A stretch of DNA of 64,000 nt from Heliocidaris tuberculata (GCA_025618425.1 CM046835.1:15201200-15265199); one strand, 5' to 3'; numbered from the stretch's first letter, positions 11,578-23,904 are shown. Notes: a model not told the origin generated them from the letters alone. Made by a program: numbers and translations.

Positions 11578-14414
11578 TTAAAGGGCAATCCAACCTTGGT
11601 AATAAGATGGTTTGTGTGAAAGCAGAAAAATAAGAAAAACAGGATGGTGAATGTTTGAAAGAAATCGGGCAAGGACTAAGAAAGTTATGGATGTTTGAAA
11701 AATGAGATCACTACATCTATGCGAATCTCGGGTGTCGGGCCGGGCAACCCGTATGGAACCCGGCGGGTTGGGGTTTTTTGCCGGGATCGGGCCGGGTCCG
11801 GGTTGCTGAGTGAAATGTCTGAACCCGGTAAAAATAACCCGGTAAATAATTGGTGCTGTAAAGCCATTATGAGTATTAATTAAGACTTTTTAATAAAAAC
11901 TTGATAGTGGTAAATAATAGGCTTGGGCGGTTCTGCTTTTAGAGAGAACCGATTCCGATTCCGACGCAAGGTCTCGGTTCCAAAGGGAGTCGACTTCGAG
12001 GCCGCATCGCACGCATGTCACTGCACTGTAGAGTCTATTGTGTATAGAGCAGCTTTCACAAATGTCCGATTTTCATATAAAACTCCACTTTATGAAATAA
12101 CTATCAAAATTCTACGTACATAGCTAGGGTAATCATAGTCCAAGCTTCAATTTCATAACTGTAATGACGAAAACTATATTGAATTCGCGCTGTAATGATG
12201 AAAACCGTTCGTCTTTTTCAAGTTTTCGCGAGCTGGCTGCTGGATGACTGTACATGGTATAACCAGGAGGTGGCGCTATACGTCATGTTCCTTTTTTTGT
12301 ATTTTTCACATGGCCTGTAGGCGCCATGTTTTTTCTGTGGTTCCAAACGAACGAAACCCATTCTTCCGATTGATAATGGGTAGCTTAGCTCAAATTATTA
12401 TTTTGTGGTGTCACTGTGGCGTTAATAATATATGTCTCCTCAAATTTTGGAGGGGTTTTTACTTCAGTTTCTTCCATATTATATATTTTTTCAGTGAGAT
12501 GATTTTTGACTGGTTGACCATTACTTTTGATATGTGACCAACATTTTTCTTCATTCTTCCCTCTTACGGTAATCTTTTAAAAAATTGTTAGCATTATTAT
12601 TCCTTCTCTTAAAAGACTCGACATGTATTTCTTAATTCTGAAGTACTTTCACAATTTTTAAAAAAAAAGTTAAAGACATGTAAGCTCTCTTTTCATTTAA
12701 TATTTTTTTTCTTAGACTTACTTCCTTTATCGTCACTTGATTTTATTTTTTGTTAATTCTTCAAATACTGAGTTTTCATTCTGGAGTAAATTTCATTGAT
12801 TTGTTTCAATTATTTTTATATCATTACACTGGATTTAAATATGCAGTAACCAGCAATAACATAATTGTATATAATTTCTGTCCCTACCCTCTGAATATTT
12901 CTCTCGCGGCTTGCCATCTCTCTTTCGCTCTTTCTCTTCCAAGCTCTCCTGTTGATCCTTGCTGATCACAACGAGGTGTGCGCTACTAACAGCGTTGTAC
13001 ACACACAGGCAGTCCGACATACACACTGGCTTCGTTTTGCGGAGCCGAGTAGCGGAATGTCTGTTATTTAGGTCTCACACCTTCGTAACTCTTTCATAGC
13101 TTTTAGAAGTCAGTATCTTTAATGTTTAATAATTATTTATCAATAAACTATCGTGATTGTAACTTAGTAAGAAGACAAACATAAGTTGTAATCATGATTA
13201 AATCATCTTCAACTTCATTCTTTCTCGAAATTCTCGCTCAGGTAGATGATTAGGAAAACACTAACGCGGACTCGCGGAGGCACGCAAAATAAAATAAAAG
13301 ATATAAATCCAAAATTTGTTATCACGAGTAAATGATCCTCAACTTGCGTCTCCCTCGCTCAGGAAGCTGAATAGGAAACACCATATTTGCGCAATAACGT
13401 ACTAAAATAAAAACATAAGGAAAATATAAACAAACATAAAATTTACCGGGTTTCGGGCCGTGCCGGGACCCGGTAAAAATTTTGACATCTTTACCGGTCC
13501 GGGCCGTTCCGGGTAATTTTCTACCGGGCCCCAGCCTTACTCGATTGTGACATTTTTGTGGACAACTCTCCCATTTGTCGTACACAAAAATATCATTAAT
13601 TTGCCGTTTTCTTTGAGGCGCTTTTACCCTCGGGGCAGTACTCAAAATATATTGGAGATAGCATACTGTTAAAGGTCCTCATGAAAGAAAAATATGCTAC
13701 TGAGTAACACATTTTGAAAAAAGTGACATTTTAGTCATTTTGTGTGTTGGAGCGAATGGGGCAGTTGTCCACAGCTACATCACAGTGACATTACCTATTC
13801 GGCCAATTTGAAATTCCCATATGTATAGTGATTACAACTTTCAAAAATTCATAACTTTCTTATTGCTTATCTGATTTCGTTCAAACTTTCACCAATTTGC
13901 TTCTCTGATTTCTCCTCTTTAGCAAAAACCATACTGGCAAGAAACTTATCTAACACAGTCACATACTACTCTCCTTTTATCATAAGACACATGTACGAGA
14001 TTATTTAACATTCCATTCATGATTTCGAACAAATTTTAGTGTAAATATCTGTAAGAAACGCTTGGTAACGGCTTTTCACTGCCTCACGCTAGGACCATAT
14101 CCACCCGAAGGTTCCCCGCACAATAAACCCAGCGCTTCGCACTATGTGTAGCGTATTCTATACACACAACAATCCTAATGTGAGTAGTGTGTGTAGCCGT
14201 TGTTTGATTTACATCCCCTCTTTTTTGGGCCAGGGATTTTTATTACTTTTCACCTCTCATTCAGTAAATATTTCACTTGAGGAGGAAAAAACTTCACAGC
14301 ATCTTAGTTATGTTAGTACCCTGCTTTTTATTAAGTAAAATCAAAGAAAATAAGAAATCTCAAGAAAAGTTTTTGAGGGCCTCCCAGAACTACACATGTA
14401 TCTATTACCTTTAA
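11578..14414 (-). mobile_element. TTAA MITE family 2, copy D, interrupted and with a missing right terminus
   Basis: This insertion lies in family-1 copy A. The host word TTTAAAG occurs at 11577-11583 and again at 14410-14416. The left end, (TTAA)AGGGCAATCCAACCTTGG, and the following 130 bp match the right half of copy E (27390-27981) inverted. After a foreign block (11730-13538) the match resumes at about 13539 and runs to about 13935. The expected right TIR is not present; 13940-14409 is unassigned DNA. The outer boundaries are therefore supported by the host sequence, but the right 470 bp may belong to something else. Confidence 0.75.
11730..13538. mobile_element. Third-level insertion, probably hAT-like
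   Basis: It interrupts MITE family 2 copy D; continuous homology to copy E stops at about 11729 and restarts at about 13539. Both edges are dense in CCCGGTAAAAAT and GGGCCGGG-type subterminal repeats, and the right edge inverted begins TAAGGCTGGGGCCCGG, resembling common hAT ends. About 18 bp of host sequence is missing at the junction and no target duplication is visible, so the ends are approximate. A second hAT-like start, TAGGCTTGGGCGGTTC, lies at about 11919 without a partner. No transposase frame is seen. Confidence 0.6.
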
Positions 14415-14606
14415 AGCTTATTTTCCTTTTTAAAATTCCTGGGATCAAACGCAATATGGTCAATTGGTCATGTAACAAAAATGGACAGAGTGTGTGTAGA
14501 AATTTTTGCTCTTTCTACTCATGTATCTGGTATATTTTTCAGGGCTCTGAATCAAAAGTTATTGAGCCAAACCACAAAATGTGGTCAATTGTCTCGAAAG
14601 GGTTAA

Positions 14607-15121
14607 ACGTTGGCAGCAGTGCTATTAAAGTGTAGTCTTTTTTTTTCTCCTTCATCCCGTGGCAGAAAATAATTGAGATGAGGTAGTCATGTTGCCTCAA
14701 AAAATAATAGATGTGGAGGCATCAACATTCATATTTTTTGTTCAAGGACATTCAGATGTCATTTTTTAGTTGACTTGAGATTTTGCACATATGAATATAA
14801 AGTAGAGTGTGCCCATTAGACAAGATTCTTGTGTAAATTTTTTTTTATTGATAACAACACCTGGTATATATATAGTTAAAATCCATAAATCTAAATGTGA
14901 TGTTTCACATTGATCTCTACCATGTTAAAAATTGCTTTAAGATTGTCTGTCACATGATCACCATATTTTCGACGTGCATCTGCAAGTATATTGGCACAGT
15001 GACAGTGAGCTTTGGAAAACCTGTGAGTTTTGTGGTTTTTGTACTATTATTTCAATAAAATTATTTATTGAATTAATTGAATTCAGTCAAGTCCCTCAGA
15101 AGTGTATAATGTACAATGTAG
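14607..15121. other. Gene-free DNA
   Basis: No gene or recognisable repeat boundary is seen in this AT-rich stretch between the nested MITE and the foldback element. Confidence 0.4.
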
Positions 15122-15123
15122 TA

Positions 15124-15862
15124 GCCACACAGGCTTGATGTTTTATAAACTATGACATTGGACATCAAGCCACACATGGGAAGCAGTCTCCCCTATGGAG
15201 AGACAAGTATTAAAACAAAATAATCAATGGGCAAGATTCATCCATTTCCATGTATGGTGAACCTTGCAAACCATCTTCGGACTTTGCTAAACTATTCCTC
15301 TTCCAGCTCATCCGACCACTTCAACAATTGGATCATGAAAAACGTGAAAAAAAATTACAATTTATTGCAATAGCGATGTGGATTTACTTACCGTTCATGT
15401 GTAGCTTTCGCTGTGCGATTTGCATTAATTACAAAGACGGCGAGATTGGCATGGAATGTGCTGTTTATGAACAGAGTGCAAGGCAGTGCAACGCTAAGCT
15501 GTTCTGACACTACATGCTAAATTTAATTGTATCTTGCACAATTAAATCATTTGCAACACATTCTGTGCCGATCTTGCTGTCTTTGTAAGCTACACATGAA
15601 CGGTATAAAGTAAATCCACATTGATGTTGCCATAAATTGTAATTTGTTCACATTTCTCATGATCCGATTACTGAAGTGGTCGGATGGGCTAAAAGAGGAA
15701 GAGTTTAGCAAACTCCGAAGGTGGTTTCGAGGTTCACCATACGTGGAAATGGATGAATCTTGCCCACTGAATTTTTGTTTACTAGTCTCTCCAAAGGGAA
15801 GACTACTTCCAACGCGTGGCTTGATGTTCTTTGTCATATTTTATACATCAAGCCCATGTGGC
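15124..15862. mobile_element. Foldback element with about 290-bp inverted arms
   Basis: The arms 15124 to about 15430 and about 15560-15862 are reverse complements at high identity (for example GGGCAAGATTCATCCATTTC occurs in inverted form on the right, as do ATGGTGAACCT and CATCCGACCACTTCA). Each terminus is itself a hairpin: GGCTTGATGT followed within 40 bases by ACATCAAGCC. The flanking dinucleotide is TA on both sides (15122-15123, 15863-15864), which may be the target duplication. Reading frames in the arms mirror each other and are not genes. Confidence 0.82.
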
Positions 15863-15864
15863 TA

Positions 15865-16454
15865 ATAATATAGACCTCTCTACTGCATATCGAGATGAAA
15901 AAGAGGTTAGTAGATTTCTAGGTTTAATAAAAGAGGAGTACGACTACAAGGTTATATCATAACCTTCAGATAAGTTTGTATGGTCAGGGGTCCTAAAGCT
16001 ACGCACCCCGCAAATACACGCAATGCGACGCGTTCAATGTTCCAAACATTTTGGCGTGACTGAGCAACAAGATTATCATTTACGTTTGCCAAAGAGAATT
16101 ATTTCCTTTATTTTTGTGATATTATCACTATTTGGAAATTGGGGTGAAATTAACATCAGTCAGCTTCAAAATCAAGATTTGCATTCATTTATTTCGTGTG
16201 CGTAGCTTTAGGACCCTTTCATTTTGTTGACCAAATTCGACATGGGTATCGACATCGACTTGAAAATTTATGTTATTGACATTTGTCCATCGTAATTTTC
16301 TCAGGATTTTAATATAAGAGTATGTAGAACCAAGATATATAAAAGAAATTCGCATAAATCATTGAAAAGGTGAGTTTTTTAGGAAACAAAGTGTGTAGCT
16401 TTAGGTCCCCCCATAATACATAGATTCTAGATCTACAAAATGTAAGTGGCATAA
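15865..16454. other. Gene-free DNA
   Basis: No gene is supported. Two short blocks, near 15989 and near 16395, share words such as GTGTAGCTTTAGG and GTCCTAAAGCTACGCAC in inverted form, so an unrecognised inverted-repeat element may lie between them. Confidence 0.35.
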
Positions 16455-16462
16455 CATCTGAC

Positions 16463-17922
16463 CAGCGTTGTCACTACGGTGGTCGGCACCAGTCGGAACC
16501 TTCCACCACTCGAAATTTGTGACCGGCACTCAATGCAATATCACACCCGCCCGCCCGGCACTAATTTCCCCACTGACAAAGAAAAAATATGATTTTGACC
16601 TACGAACATGCAACTGTGGTTTAAGAGAGTAATCTGACAGCATTCACAGCAGGTATATGTACAAAGTAAACCAAATACTAGTAGTAGTTACAATGCTTAA
16701 TGCTGCAGCTACAGTACATTGTGTACTGTGTAGAGGGGTCGGGCTAACTCGGCACTAGGGAGAACTCGGCACTACAAAATGACTGTTTCAAGAGTTGAAG
16801 TCCCAGCTACGCACCGTACCATTTTTTTAGCCTTAAATTTCATGTTTTTTGTATAATTTTACTTCTTGAAATTTTCAACATTACTTCTGAGATAATCATA
16901 TTACACATTGATATCAAATAATTTTTAATTTAAGTGTTCTGAAATGTGTAATTAATGCGAAATTCAACACAAGTATTTGCGATCAATTCAACTTTTTCTC
17001 CTAAGGCCGAGTTCGCCCTAGTGCCGAGTTAGCCAGGATCCTGTGTAGATACATATTTTTACTGTTCTAGGGATCTAGGGAAGATATAGACCAAAAGCTT
17101 CAGTCTCTCTGTATCGTCGGTTGTTCCGCTGAGACTGCGTCTGGCTCCACTAGACCTCCGTACATAGAGACTGAAAGACGGTATATGCCGTAGTATGGGT
17201 CTGATATTGGTCGGTGACCAGACGGTGTACTCAAAACGAGTCGACGCCAAGTTCCTCCTTTTTATGTCGTCAGCAAAGAAAAACTGACAAAATTTTGTAC
17301 ATAAAACTAGTCTATGATAAATAAGAATTAAGAAAATAGGTACCTTAGACGTCTGCATACTTGGGCATTTGATGAATCACAGTTCAAACTGACAGTGACA
17401 GATCTTCGCATATGACTGCAGTCAGCCATCTTGACTCGAAATTATTCATGACTATGACGTCATTGAATAGTCTCCACCCACTATCCCCACCGTACCGTGC
17501 GTGCGCACTGACGATCATCAATGCTTGCCAACGTATATTTGAATATTCATAAACCCAATCTCAAAGATTGCTCCGATTGGCCACTAGCTTTGGGGGTGGT
17601 GGCATTACGGCCAGCTCGCAGACCGGCTGATCGTACCCTTGCTTCGTATATAACGTCTTGCCGTCTGTCTATGGGGAAGGTTGATAAATGTCAGAAATAT
17701 TAAAGATTTCCCCATAACAGACGGCTATTTCTGTCTAGGGAAGATACTGAACGCAGGCACTTGGACTCTGTATTCAGTTCCAAGTTCTTCTTCCTTTTTA
17801 AGATGGCTGGATCATTTCCTGGTGCAGGCGACTAGTTTTTGTCCCCCTGAACCCCCGTGGCAAGGTTTCAGGCGATAAAATTTCCACCACTAGAAGGTAA
17901 AAAGTCCCTGGTAACAACCCTG
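16463..17922. mobile_element. hAT-like non-autonomous transposon with 8-bp TSD
   Basis: CATCTGAC is present exactly outside both ends (16455-16462 and 17923-17930). The ends are CAGCGTTGTCAC and, inverted, CAGGGTTGTTAC (10 of 12 matching), consistent with hAT termini. The 1.46-kb interior has no credible transposase. It contains the 9-bp-TSD element at 16735-17040. The DNA to its right (CACTCACACTTATGCGAGG, about 17933-17951) matches part of the large foldback at 36.6 kb, so this transposon appears to have landed in a piece of that family. Confidence 0.88.
16735..17040. mobile_element. Small Mutator-like element with 9-bp TSD, nested in the hAT-like element
   Basis: CTGTGTAGA is duplicated at 16726-16734 and 17041-17049. 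The left end is GGGGTCGGGCTAACTCGGCA; the right end inverted reads GGCTAACTCGGCACTAGGGC after six weakly matching bases. The ends carry repeated CTCGGCACTA words that can form subterminal hairpins. It shares these termini with the larger foldback at 36845-37651 but not the interior. It is 306 bp with no coding sequence. Confidence 0.85.
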
Positions 17923-17930
17923 CATCTGAC

Positions 17931-18422
17931 CCACTCACACTTATGCGAGGCTATTGGAGATAACCATCTTTAAATTAATTCATGAATACAATGTAGGTGA
18001 CCAATAATTTGGCAACAATTTTAGGCAAACCCGGAGAATAGGAGACCAGACGCGCGTGCCAACCCTCCCGCATTTGGAGGGAGTCTCACGCCACGACGCT
18101 AATTCTCCCGCCGTCCTTCCAGCGTCAAAGCGGGAGACTCCCGCCACGACGCCCTTCCTCCCGCTCTCCCGCCAAGCATATAAATCTCCCGCTTTATGAA
18201 AAAACCTCCCTCCAAACGTGTAAAATGATAGCTTGTCAGAGATTTTTGGACTTCAAAAGAGACCCCAAAATGCTGAGGACCTTTTTTTTTTTTTTTTTTT
18301 TGCTTGTCAGAGATTTTTGGACTTCAAAAGAGACCCCAAAAATTGGAGGGCAGGCGAGAGAAAAAAAAATCACGAATCTCCCTCCAAGGCCAAGCAGTTC
18401 CCCAAAGTTGACAGCCCTGGCT
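17931..18422. repeat. Fragment of foldback family plus duplicated block
   Basis: 17933-17965 matches the arm of the 36.5-40.4 kb foldback (CACTCACACTTATGCGAGG). Further right, 18230-18278 and 18302-18350 are direct copies (GCTTGTCAGAGATTTTTGG, then CTTCAAAAGAGACCCCAAAA) separated by a T run. The 18060-18200 region is rich in CTCCCGC words. No gene is seen. Confidence 0.6.
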
Positions 18423-18842
18423 TTAACCCTTTCGAGACAATTGACCACATTTTGTGGTTGAGCTCAATAACTTTTGATTCAGAGCCCTGAAAAATATACT
18501 AGATACATGAGTAGAAAGAGCAAAAATTTATGCACACACTGTGTCCATTTTTGTTACATGACAATATTGCGTTTGATCCCAGGAATTTTAAAAAGGAGAA
18601 TAAGATTTAAAATCCTTAAATTGGCAACACATTAAGAGGTTCAAAATCATTGTTTTTTATCAAAATTGGCAACTTTTTCAACTTTCGCCAATTCTTTTAA
18701 CCATGTACATTGTTTTCAAAGACATTAGACTACCCCTTATTACAATCTTGTAGTACTAAAAGAAAAATATTATTGTTGCCAATTTGAAGAACAAAATGTG
18801 ATCAATTTAGCCCTGAAATAATTCCTGTCCTGAAAGGGTTAA
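18423..18842 (-). mobile_element. TTAA MITE family 1, copy C (intact)
   Basis: It starts TTAACCCTTTCGAGACA and ends TGTCCTGAAAGGGTTAA, a 17-bp inverted pair with TTAA at both edges. The 420-bp body is the reverse complement of copy B at 41335-41749 and serves as an unbroken reference for the interrupted copy A. No coding sequence. Confidence 0.9.
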
Positions 18843-20192
18843 CGCTCTGCCAATCTTCAGTTCATTCACAAGAATGTATTTGGATTTCATCGAAGCGGCG
18901 CGCCGGTTTATACCGGCGCGCTACAGCATATGCACTGCTACTTCACTCACGCATTACATTACAGTCTACACTTATTCAAAATCGAAACCACACATCCCGC
19001 ATGGCAACGGATTTTATCATTTTATACATCAAATCACATAACAAATGCATATGTAATTTTTCAAAATGACCTTAAAGCAAATAAATCACAATACTCACTT
19101 CCGCAGGCTTACACATCAGGCGATAAATAGTGAACCAAACAGGGAGAAAAGGTATCAGAAATAAAAATCATTCCCAGACTGTGGCGTTGCATTGAATGAT
19201 CATGCGCGGTACGCGCGCGCATTCGTATATGTAGCAATTTGCTAGCTAGGCCATAGTATGGCTAGGCCAGCTAGGACGGTGTGCGCTGTTATATCATATG
19301 GTTTTCAACTTAATTTGTGTGTATGATGAAGGATAAGGTAGCGCATACAAGCGCCACGGTATAGAGATCATGGATGGTCAGTACAGGGTTCGCACGCACC
19401 ACTCTTTCTTCGGGAATTGGAATTAAAATTGCACACTGCACTGGAGATGCAATTAGGCAATGATGTCATCTTCAAACTTCTTGGAATTTCATTCACTTAC
19501 ATCATTTTTTTAAAAACCCTAATAATTTCTCTTCGAGATAAATATAACTAATAAACAATAAGCGTGGATAAGTTCTGCAATAGTTCTGGCAATGGGGTTC
19601 GCCAGCACAAATTGCACGAGGGGGTGTATATGGGGGGGGGGGGGGGGGGGGGACTTTGCTTATTGAATGCCCGGTGCATCCGATCCAAGTTTTAAAAAAG
19701 CTGGGTCATAAATGAAGATATTCGACATTGGGTCGCTGCTGTGCTGAAATTTGTTTTAAGGAGAAAAACTATTTTACATGTTGCAGACAAATTAACATGT
19801 AAAAAAAAAGTCGTCAAAATAATTTGCAAATTCGCTGACAATAAAACTGAAAATGTTCTATCAGAAACATTTCAATTTGAATTCAAAGTGCCTTATGGAT
19901 ATATGCTTACTAATACGAATTACACAGATCATTTGAGGGAACTGTTCCACAGATGATTTCATTGATGCAACTTTCAACTACAGGAATGACTCTATGACAA
20001 GACCCGACAACAATATTGCAAGGCGGTCCGACGGCTTTATCCTATACGTGTACTCAATGTTCCTAACTTCAACACGGGACCCAACCCTAAATCTAACCTA
20101 AAACATGATAATGATAACAAGGCTGTTATGGATGAGGGGGGGGGGGGGGAGGCGAGGAAGCTTAGCGACACACTAAACACACACACCCATCC
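18843..20192. other. Gene-free DNA
   Basis: No gene is supported; a 71-codon frame at 19741-19956 has no recognisable family. A 21-base G run lies at 19632-19652. An inverted word pair, GCGCGCCGGTTTATACCGG at about 18898-18916, is a short palindrome. Confidence 0.4.
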
Positions 20193-20476
20193 AGTGGCGT
20201 AGCCAGGATTTTGTAAAAGGGGGGCACACGCAAATGTAGGGCTGTCAACTTTGGGGAACTGCATGCTTGGAGGGAGATTCACGATTTTTTTTTCTTCTCG
20301 CCAGCCCTCCAAAATTCGCTCAATGGGGGAGGGGGGGGGTATCAAATTTTATGGGGTCCAGTTTTCCTCCATAAGTATCTGACAAGAAAAAAAAAGAGAA
20401 AAGGGTTAACAGTTCTAAGAGGGGGGACACAACTTTTTTTTTCAAAAGTCTTCCCCCCCCCCCCCCCCTGGCTACG
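20193..20476. mobile_element. hAT-like MITE with CAGTGGCGTAGCCAGG end
   Basis: The left end is CAGTGGCGTAGCCAGG; the right end inverted is CACTAGCGTAGCCAG. These are typical hAT-type termini. Internal G and C runs make the arms pair further. I see no exact 8-bp duplication, so the ends may be eroded. Confidence 0.6.
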
Positions 20477-21191
20477 CTAGTGCCCCTACCCAGGCCACTG
20501 GGAACGAATTTTTTACTGGGGTGCTGTGAGCAGAATTTATTTTATTCAGTTGCTTATCTAGGAATTATTATCGCCCAGGGCAAACAATGAAGTTGCACTC
20601 CTACCCCCTCCCACCGCTCAACATATCCACGTCATTGTACAAGCGACAGAGCAAAGCGACCGAGCGGCAGATTCTTTTAATTTTTTTTTTCGTTTTGTTT
20701 TGTTTTGTTTTGTTTTGGTTTTGTTTTTTTGCGTTTTTAACCCCCAAAACGCAATTTGTATGCAATTTACCCAGGAACATTTTCAATTTAGCACTGCGAT
20801 CGAGGAGTAGACTGGGAATTTTGAACATTGATAAGCGGTTTTCTATTCACTTCCTTCTCAAATGGGGCACAACATTAATGGAAACTATTAAGAAATAGTC
20901 GAGGAGTTTAGGAAGACAACCGAAAGATAACCGAAAGTTGATATTTCTTTGAAGTGTTGAACCTTTGCAAAAGCGAGTTTATACAATGGGGCGCGCAGTA
21001 TTTAACAAGAGGATTATGAAACTTACATGATCAACTAGCAACGAGAATTATATATCAAACTTAAGCCCTTCAAAAACACTATATCCTATACTGGGGAGCG
21101 AAATTGTGAGGTCCTGGAGCAACAGTATGCGAGGAAGCAAAGCGACCGAGGTTCAGAAGTTTTTGTTGAATTTCAAACCCTTAAAAAAGGT

Positions 21192-21448
21192 ATTTCTAAT
21201 CAGTGGCGCAAATCCATTTTGAAATTCGGGGGGGGGGGGGGGACACCACATGATTTAACTTTTGTACCTGTCCGAAATGTCTGAAAAATTTTTCTGACAA
21301 ACCCCCCCCCCAAAAAAAAAAGGTTGTCGGATTCTTTTGGCTCTAGTTTCCATCCAAAATTCTCTAACAAGCAAAAAAAAAAAGGGTTATTCAAAAAGGT
21401 GGGGGGACATGTCCCCTGTCCCCCCCCCCCCCCCTCTGGATTTGCACC
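21192..21448. mobile_element. hAT-like MITE with CAGTGGCGCAAATCCA end
   Basis: The left end is CAGTGGCGCAAATCCA; near the right end TGGATTTGCACC is its partial reverse complement. G runs on the left and C runs on the right would pair. It is flanked by other G/C-run-bearing repeat DNA. No coding sequence. Confidence 0.55.
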
Positions 21449-22496
21449 CATGTTTCTAATGGGATTGGGGGCGTGCGTTCCAAAATGTTCCCATTTATTT
21501 CTTCATTTTCTCCTCTTTTTCTTTCTTTCTTTTACGTTTTTAGCCACCTTCAAGTGTCGCCCGGGGCACGTGCGCACCTATCACCCGGAGGGGGGGGGGG
21601 GGGGGGGGGGGGGGAGGGGCGGGAGTGGTGCAGACCCTGAAATCAACGTTGCCTGCAAAGATAACAATTATTGTTGTAGGTCATTCTGCAAACCAGTGCA
21701 CCAGGGTTGGCATCAACGATTGAAATCAACTTTAAATCGCTGTGATTTTTAAAAAGAAAATCACCAATTTGAGTAAAAACCAAAGAAATACATTTAAAAA
21801 TTCGTTGTTGAATTTGTTCATGTGACATTACAAAAATCACTTAAAAATCATTGTTTAATTTTTCTTATTTTTTGGCTGAAAAACTCATCCAATTATTGAT
21901 AGTTGATGTATTTGTTTTGTATAGGGAACAATATTAAGGGCTATAAATCGATTTAACTCAAATAAATCTGATTTTTTTTTTTCAACTCTGTAATTACATG
22001 TATACATGGAAATAAGGAAGGAAGTCCGTTCATGACGTGACAAAATTTTAAATTTTAAAGGCACTTTCTGTATCATTGCTCTGGGCATAAAATGAAATTG
22101 AACACACCTCACCCCTTCTCATACTTACACGAAACTGCGAGGGAACGAAGCCACCGAACGGTAAATTTGTTGGTGCATTTTTAAGCCTTAAAAAAGCAAT
22201 TTCTTAAGCATTTTCATGCCCGTAACTAGAATTTTTGACCGAAGCGACCTAGTTAGGGGGGGGGGGGGGGGGTCAGGGGTCGTGCCCCTTCAAGGGTATG
22301 GGCACAACCGTAGTCAGAATTTTTCGACAGAGGGTGGCAAATGTGAAGCCCGAAAATACACTACCACTGTGTAGGAGTCCAAATTCTTGCCATTCTACAA
22401 TGGCAAGATGTTATTTCATTAGTCACCAATAGCTGAAATGTAAAGCTAGTATATCTCCAGTCATCTTGTTGCCAAGAACCATTAAGTGAAGCGAAG
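21449..22496. other. Gene-free DNA with a 25-base G run
   Basis: No gene is seen. The G run at 21590-21614 and another at about 22257-22271 dominate the composition. Short open frames here show no family features. Confidence 0.4.
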
Positions 22497-23065
22497 GGTG
22501 GCACTTTGTTATTGCTCATTTCAATAGAGAGAATAAGGTAACCCTAATATCTGGGCGCCATGGCGATAAGTGCCCCGAATATTGTCATAACACTGAATAT
22601 TCATGGACCTCGCTGCATGAAACTATCTTGTTTTAAGTTTTTCGAGCGAGCGAGGGAAGCGAGGAAAAATGGACTTTACTTTGTTGTTGCTCATTTCAAT
22701 ATAGAAAGCAAGGTGGACCTAAAAAGTATTCGGGTGCCATGGTGATACGGCTGCGACGTTCCTGAATGTTGCAATAACATCACTGTAAAAAATTACTGTA
22801 TAGGAATTTACAGTAAATTACTGACAACCCGGTTATCACAGCAAAATACTGTATTTTTACGGTTATATACTGCTGTTTACCGTTTAACTGTAAAATACAC
22901 AGTACAATAACATGAAAATACAGTGATTTACTGTGCAGCGGGTTGCCAGTATACTGTGAATTTCTACAGCAATTTCTTCTTATTTTTTTACAGTGATATT
23001 CATGGATATCACTGCCTGAAACTATCTCATTTCTAAGGTTTCCGAGCGACCAAAGCGAACGAGGG
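22497..23065. repeat. Two-unit tandem duplication, second unit carrying a MITE
   Basis: Unit 1 (about 22497-22670) and unit 2 (about 22671-23065 without the MITE) share CTTTGTTGTTGCTCATTTC-type, GCCATGG(C/T)GAT and ATATTCATGGA words in order. Unit 2 is interrupted by the 215-bp MITE at 22781-22995. Unit 1 therefore approximates the pre-insertion state. Confidence 0.75.
22781..22995. mobile_element. Palindromic MITE with CACTGTAAAA ends
   Basis: It begins CACTGTAAAAAATTACTG and ends TTTTTTACAGTG; most of the 215 bp is self-complementary. AT flanks both ends (22779-22780 and 22996-22997), a possible duplicated target. The corresponding position in the neighbouring tandem unit lacks the element. 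Confidence 0.8.
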
Positions 23066-23270
23066 AAAACACGCTTTATGCTTATGTTATTTCCCAAACA
23101 CCCTAAGTGTTTTATTGGGGCATCTTGTTATTTTTTTATTATTATTATTTTTTTTTTAATTATAGTTTCCAAGAAGTCGATGTTTTATAAAATACTCTCA
23201 CGGCACTCCGGTTGAAAAGGCTGTATTATAATAGAGGGCCATAATTTTAAGGGCCTGATTGACTAGACCA

Positions 23271-23405
23271 GGGGAGCGTTTTAAGCGTCTTGTCAGTGAT
23301 TTTTACTGACAAATTTGCTCTCAGCCAATCAGATGCAAGGATTTTAGTAGCTTATAACAGTTGTCGGTAAAAATCACTGACAAAATGCTCGATGAAACGC
23401 TCCCC
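23271..23405. mobile_element. Palindromic MITE with GGGGAGCGTTT ends
   Basis: The left end GGGGAGCGTTTTAAGCG and the right end inverted GGGGAGCGTTTCATCGAGC continue into shared TTGTCAGTGATTTTTAC. The 135-bp unit is almost fully self-complementary with no coding potential. Confidence 0.75.
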
Positions 23406-23654
23406 AGGTCCGCAAGGAGACAATATACTCTATGCAACTTGAAAGCGGGAAAATTGTCCATTTTGAAGTGAAAAGACACATTAAATACACCCTCTCTCTC
23501 TTTTCAAGTATGTTTTCTATATTTCACTATCATAATTTCTCCATTACAACAGATTTCATTTGAGACATATTATCATGCTTATCGCTGCTCATATAATTAT
23601 CGTCTCACGTTATCTCTGTATGGTGTTTTTAACCAAATATATCTCCTTGTATTC

Positions 23655-23904
<250 letters not shown>

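Larger units (their letters stand above)
9494..14606 (+). mobile_element. TTAA MITE family 1, copy A, split into three pieces by nested insertions
   Basis: The termini are TTAACCCTTTCAGGACA at 9494 and TGTCTCGAAAGGGTTAA ending at 14606, which form a 17-bp inverted pair. The body survives as three blocks: 9494-9637, 11494-11583 and 14417-14606. They add up to about 424 bp and follow, in order and orientation, the uninterrupted copies at 41335-41749 (415 bp) and, inverted, at 18423-18842 (420 bp). A TTAA at each end with a CCCTTT start is typical of piggyBac-type elements; the family assignment is inferred. The gaps hold a hAT-like element and a second MITE, listed separately. Confidence 0.9.

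Noticed and set aside
15250..15837. Cysteine-containing 85- and 96-codon frames
   Set aside because: They are mirror translations of the two inverted arms of the foldback element.
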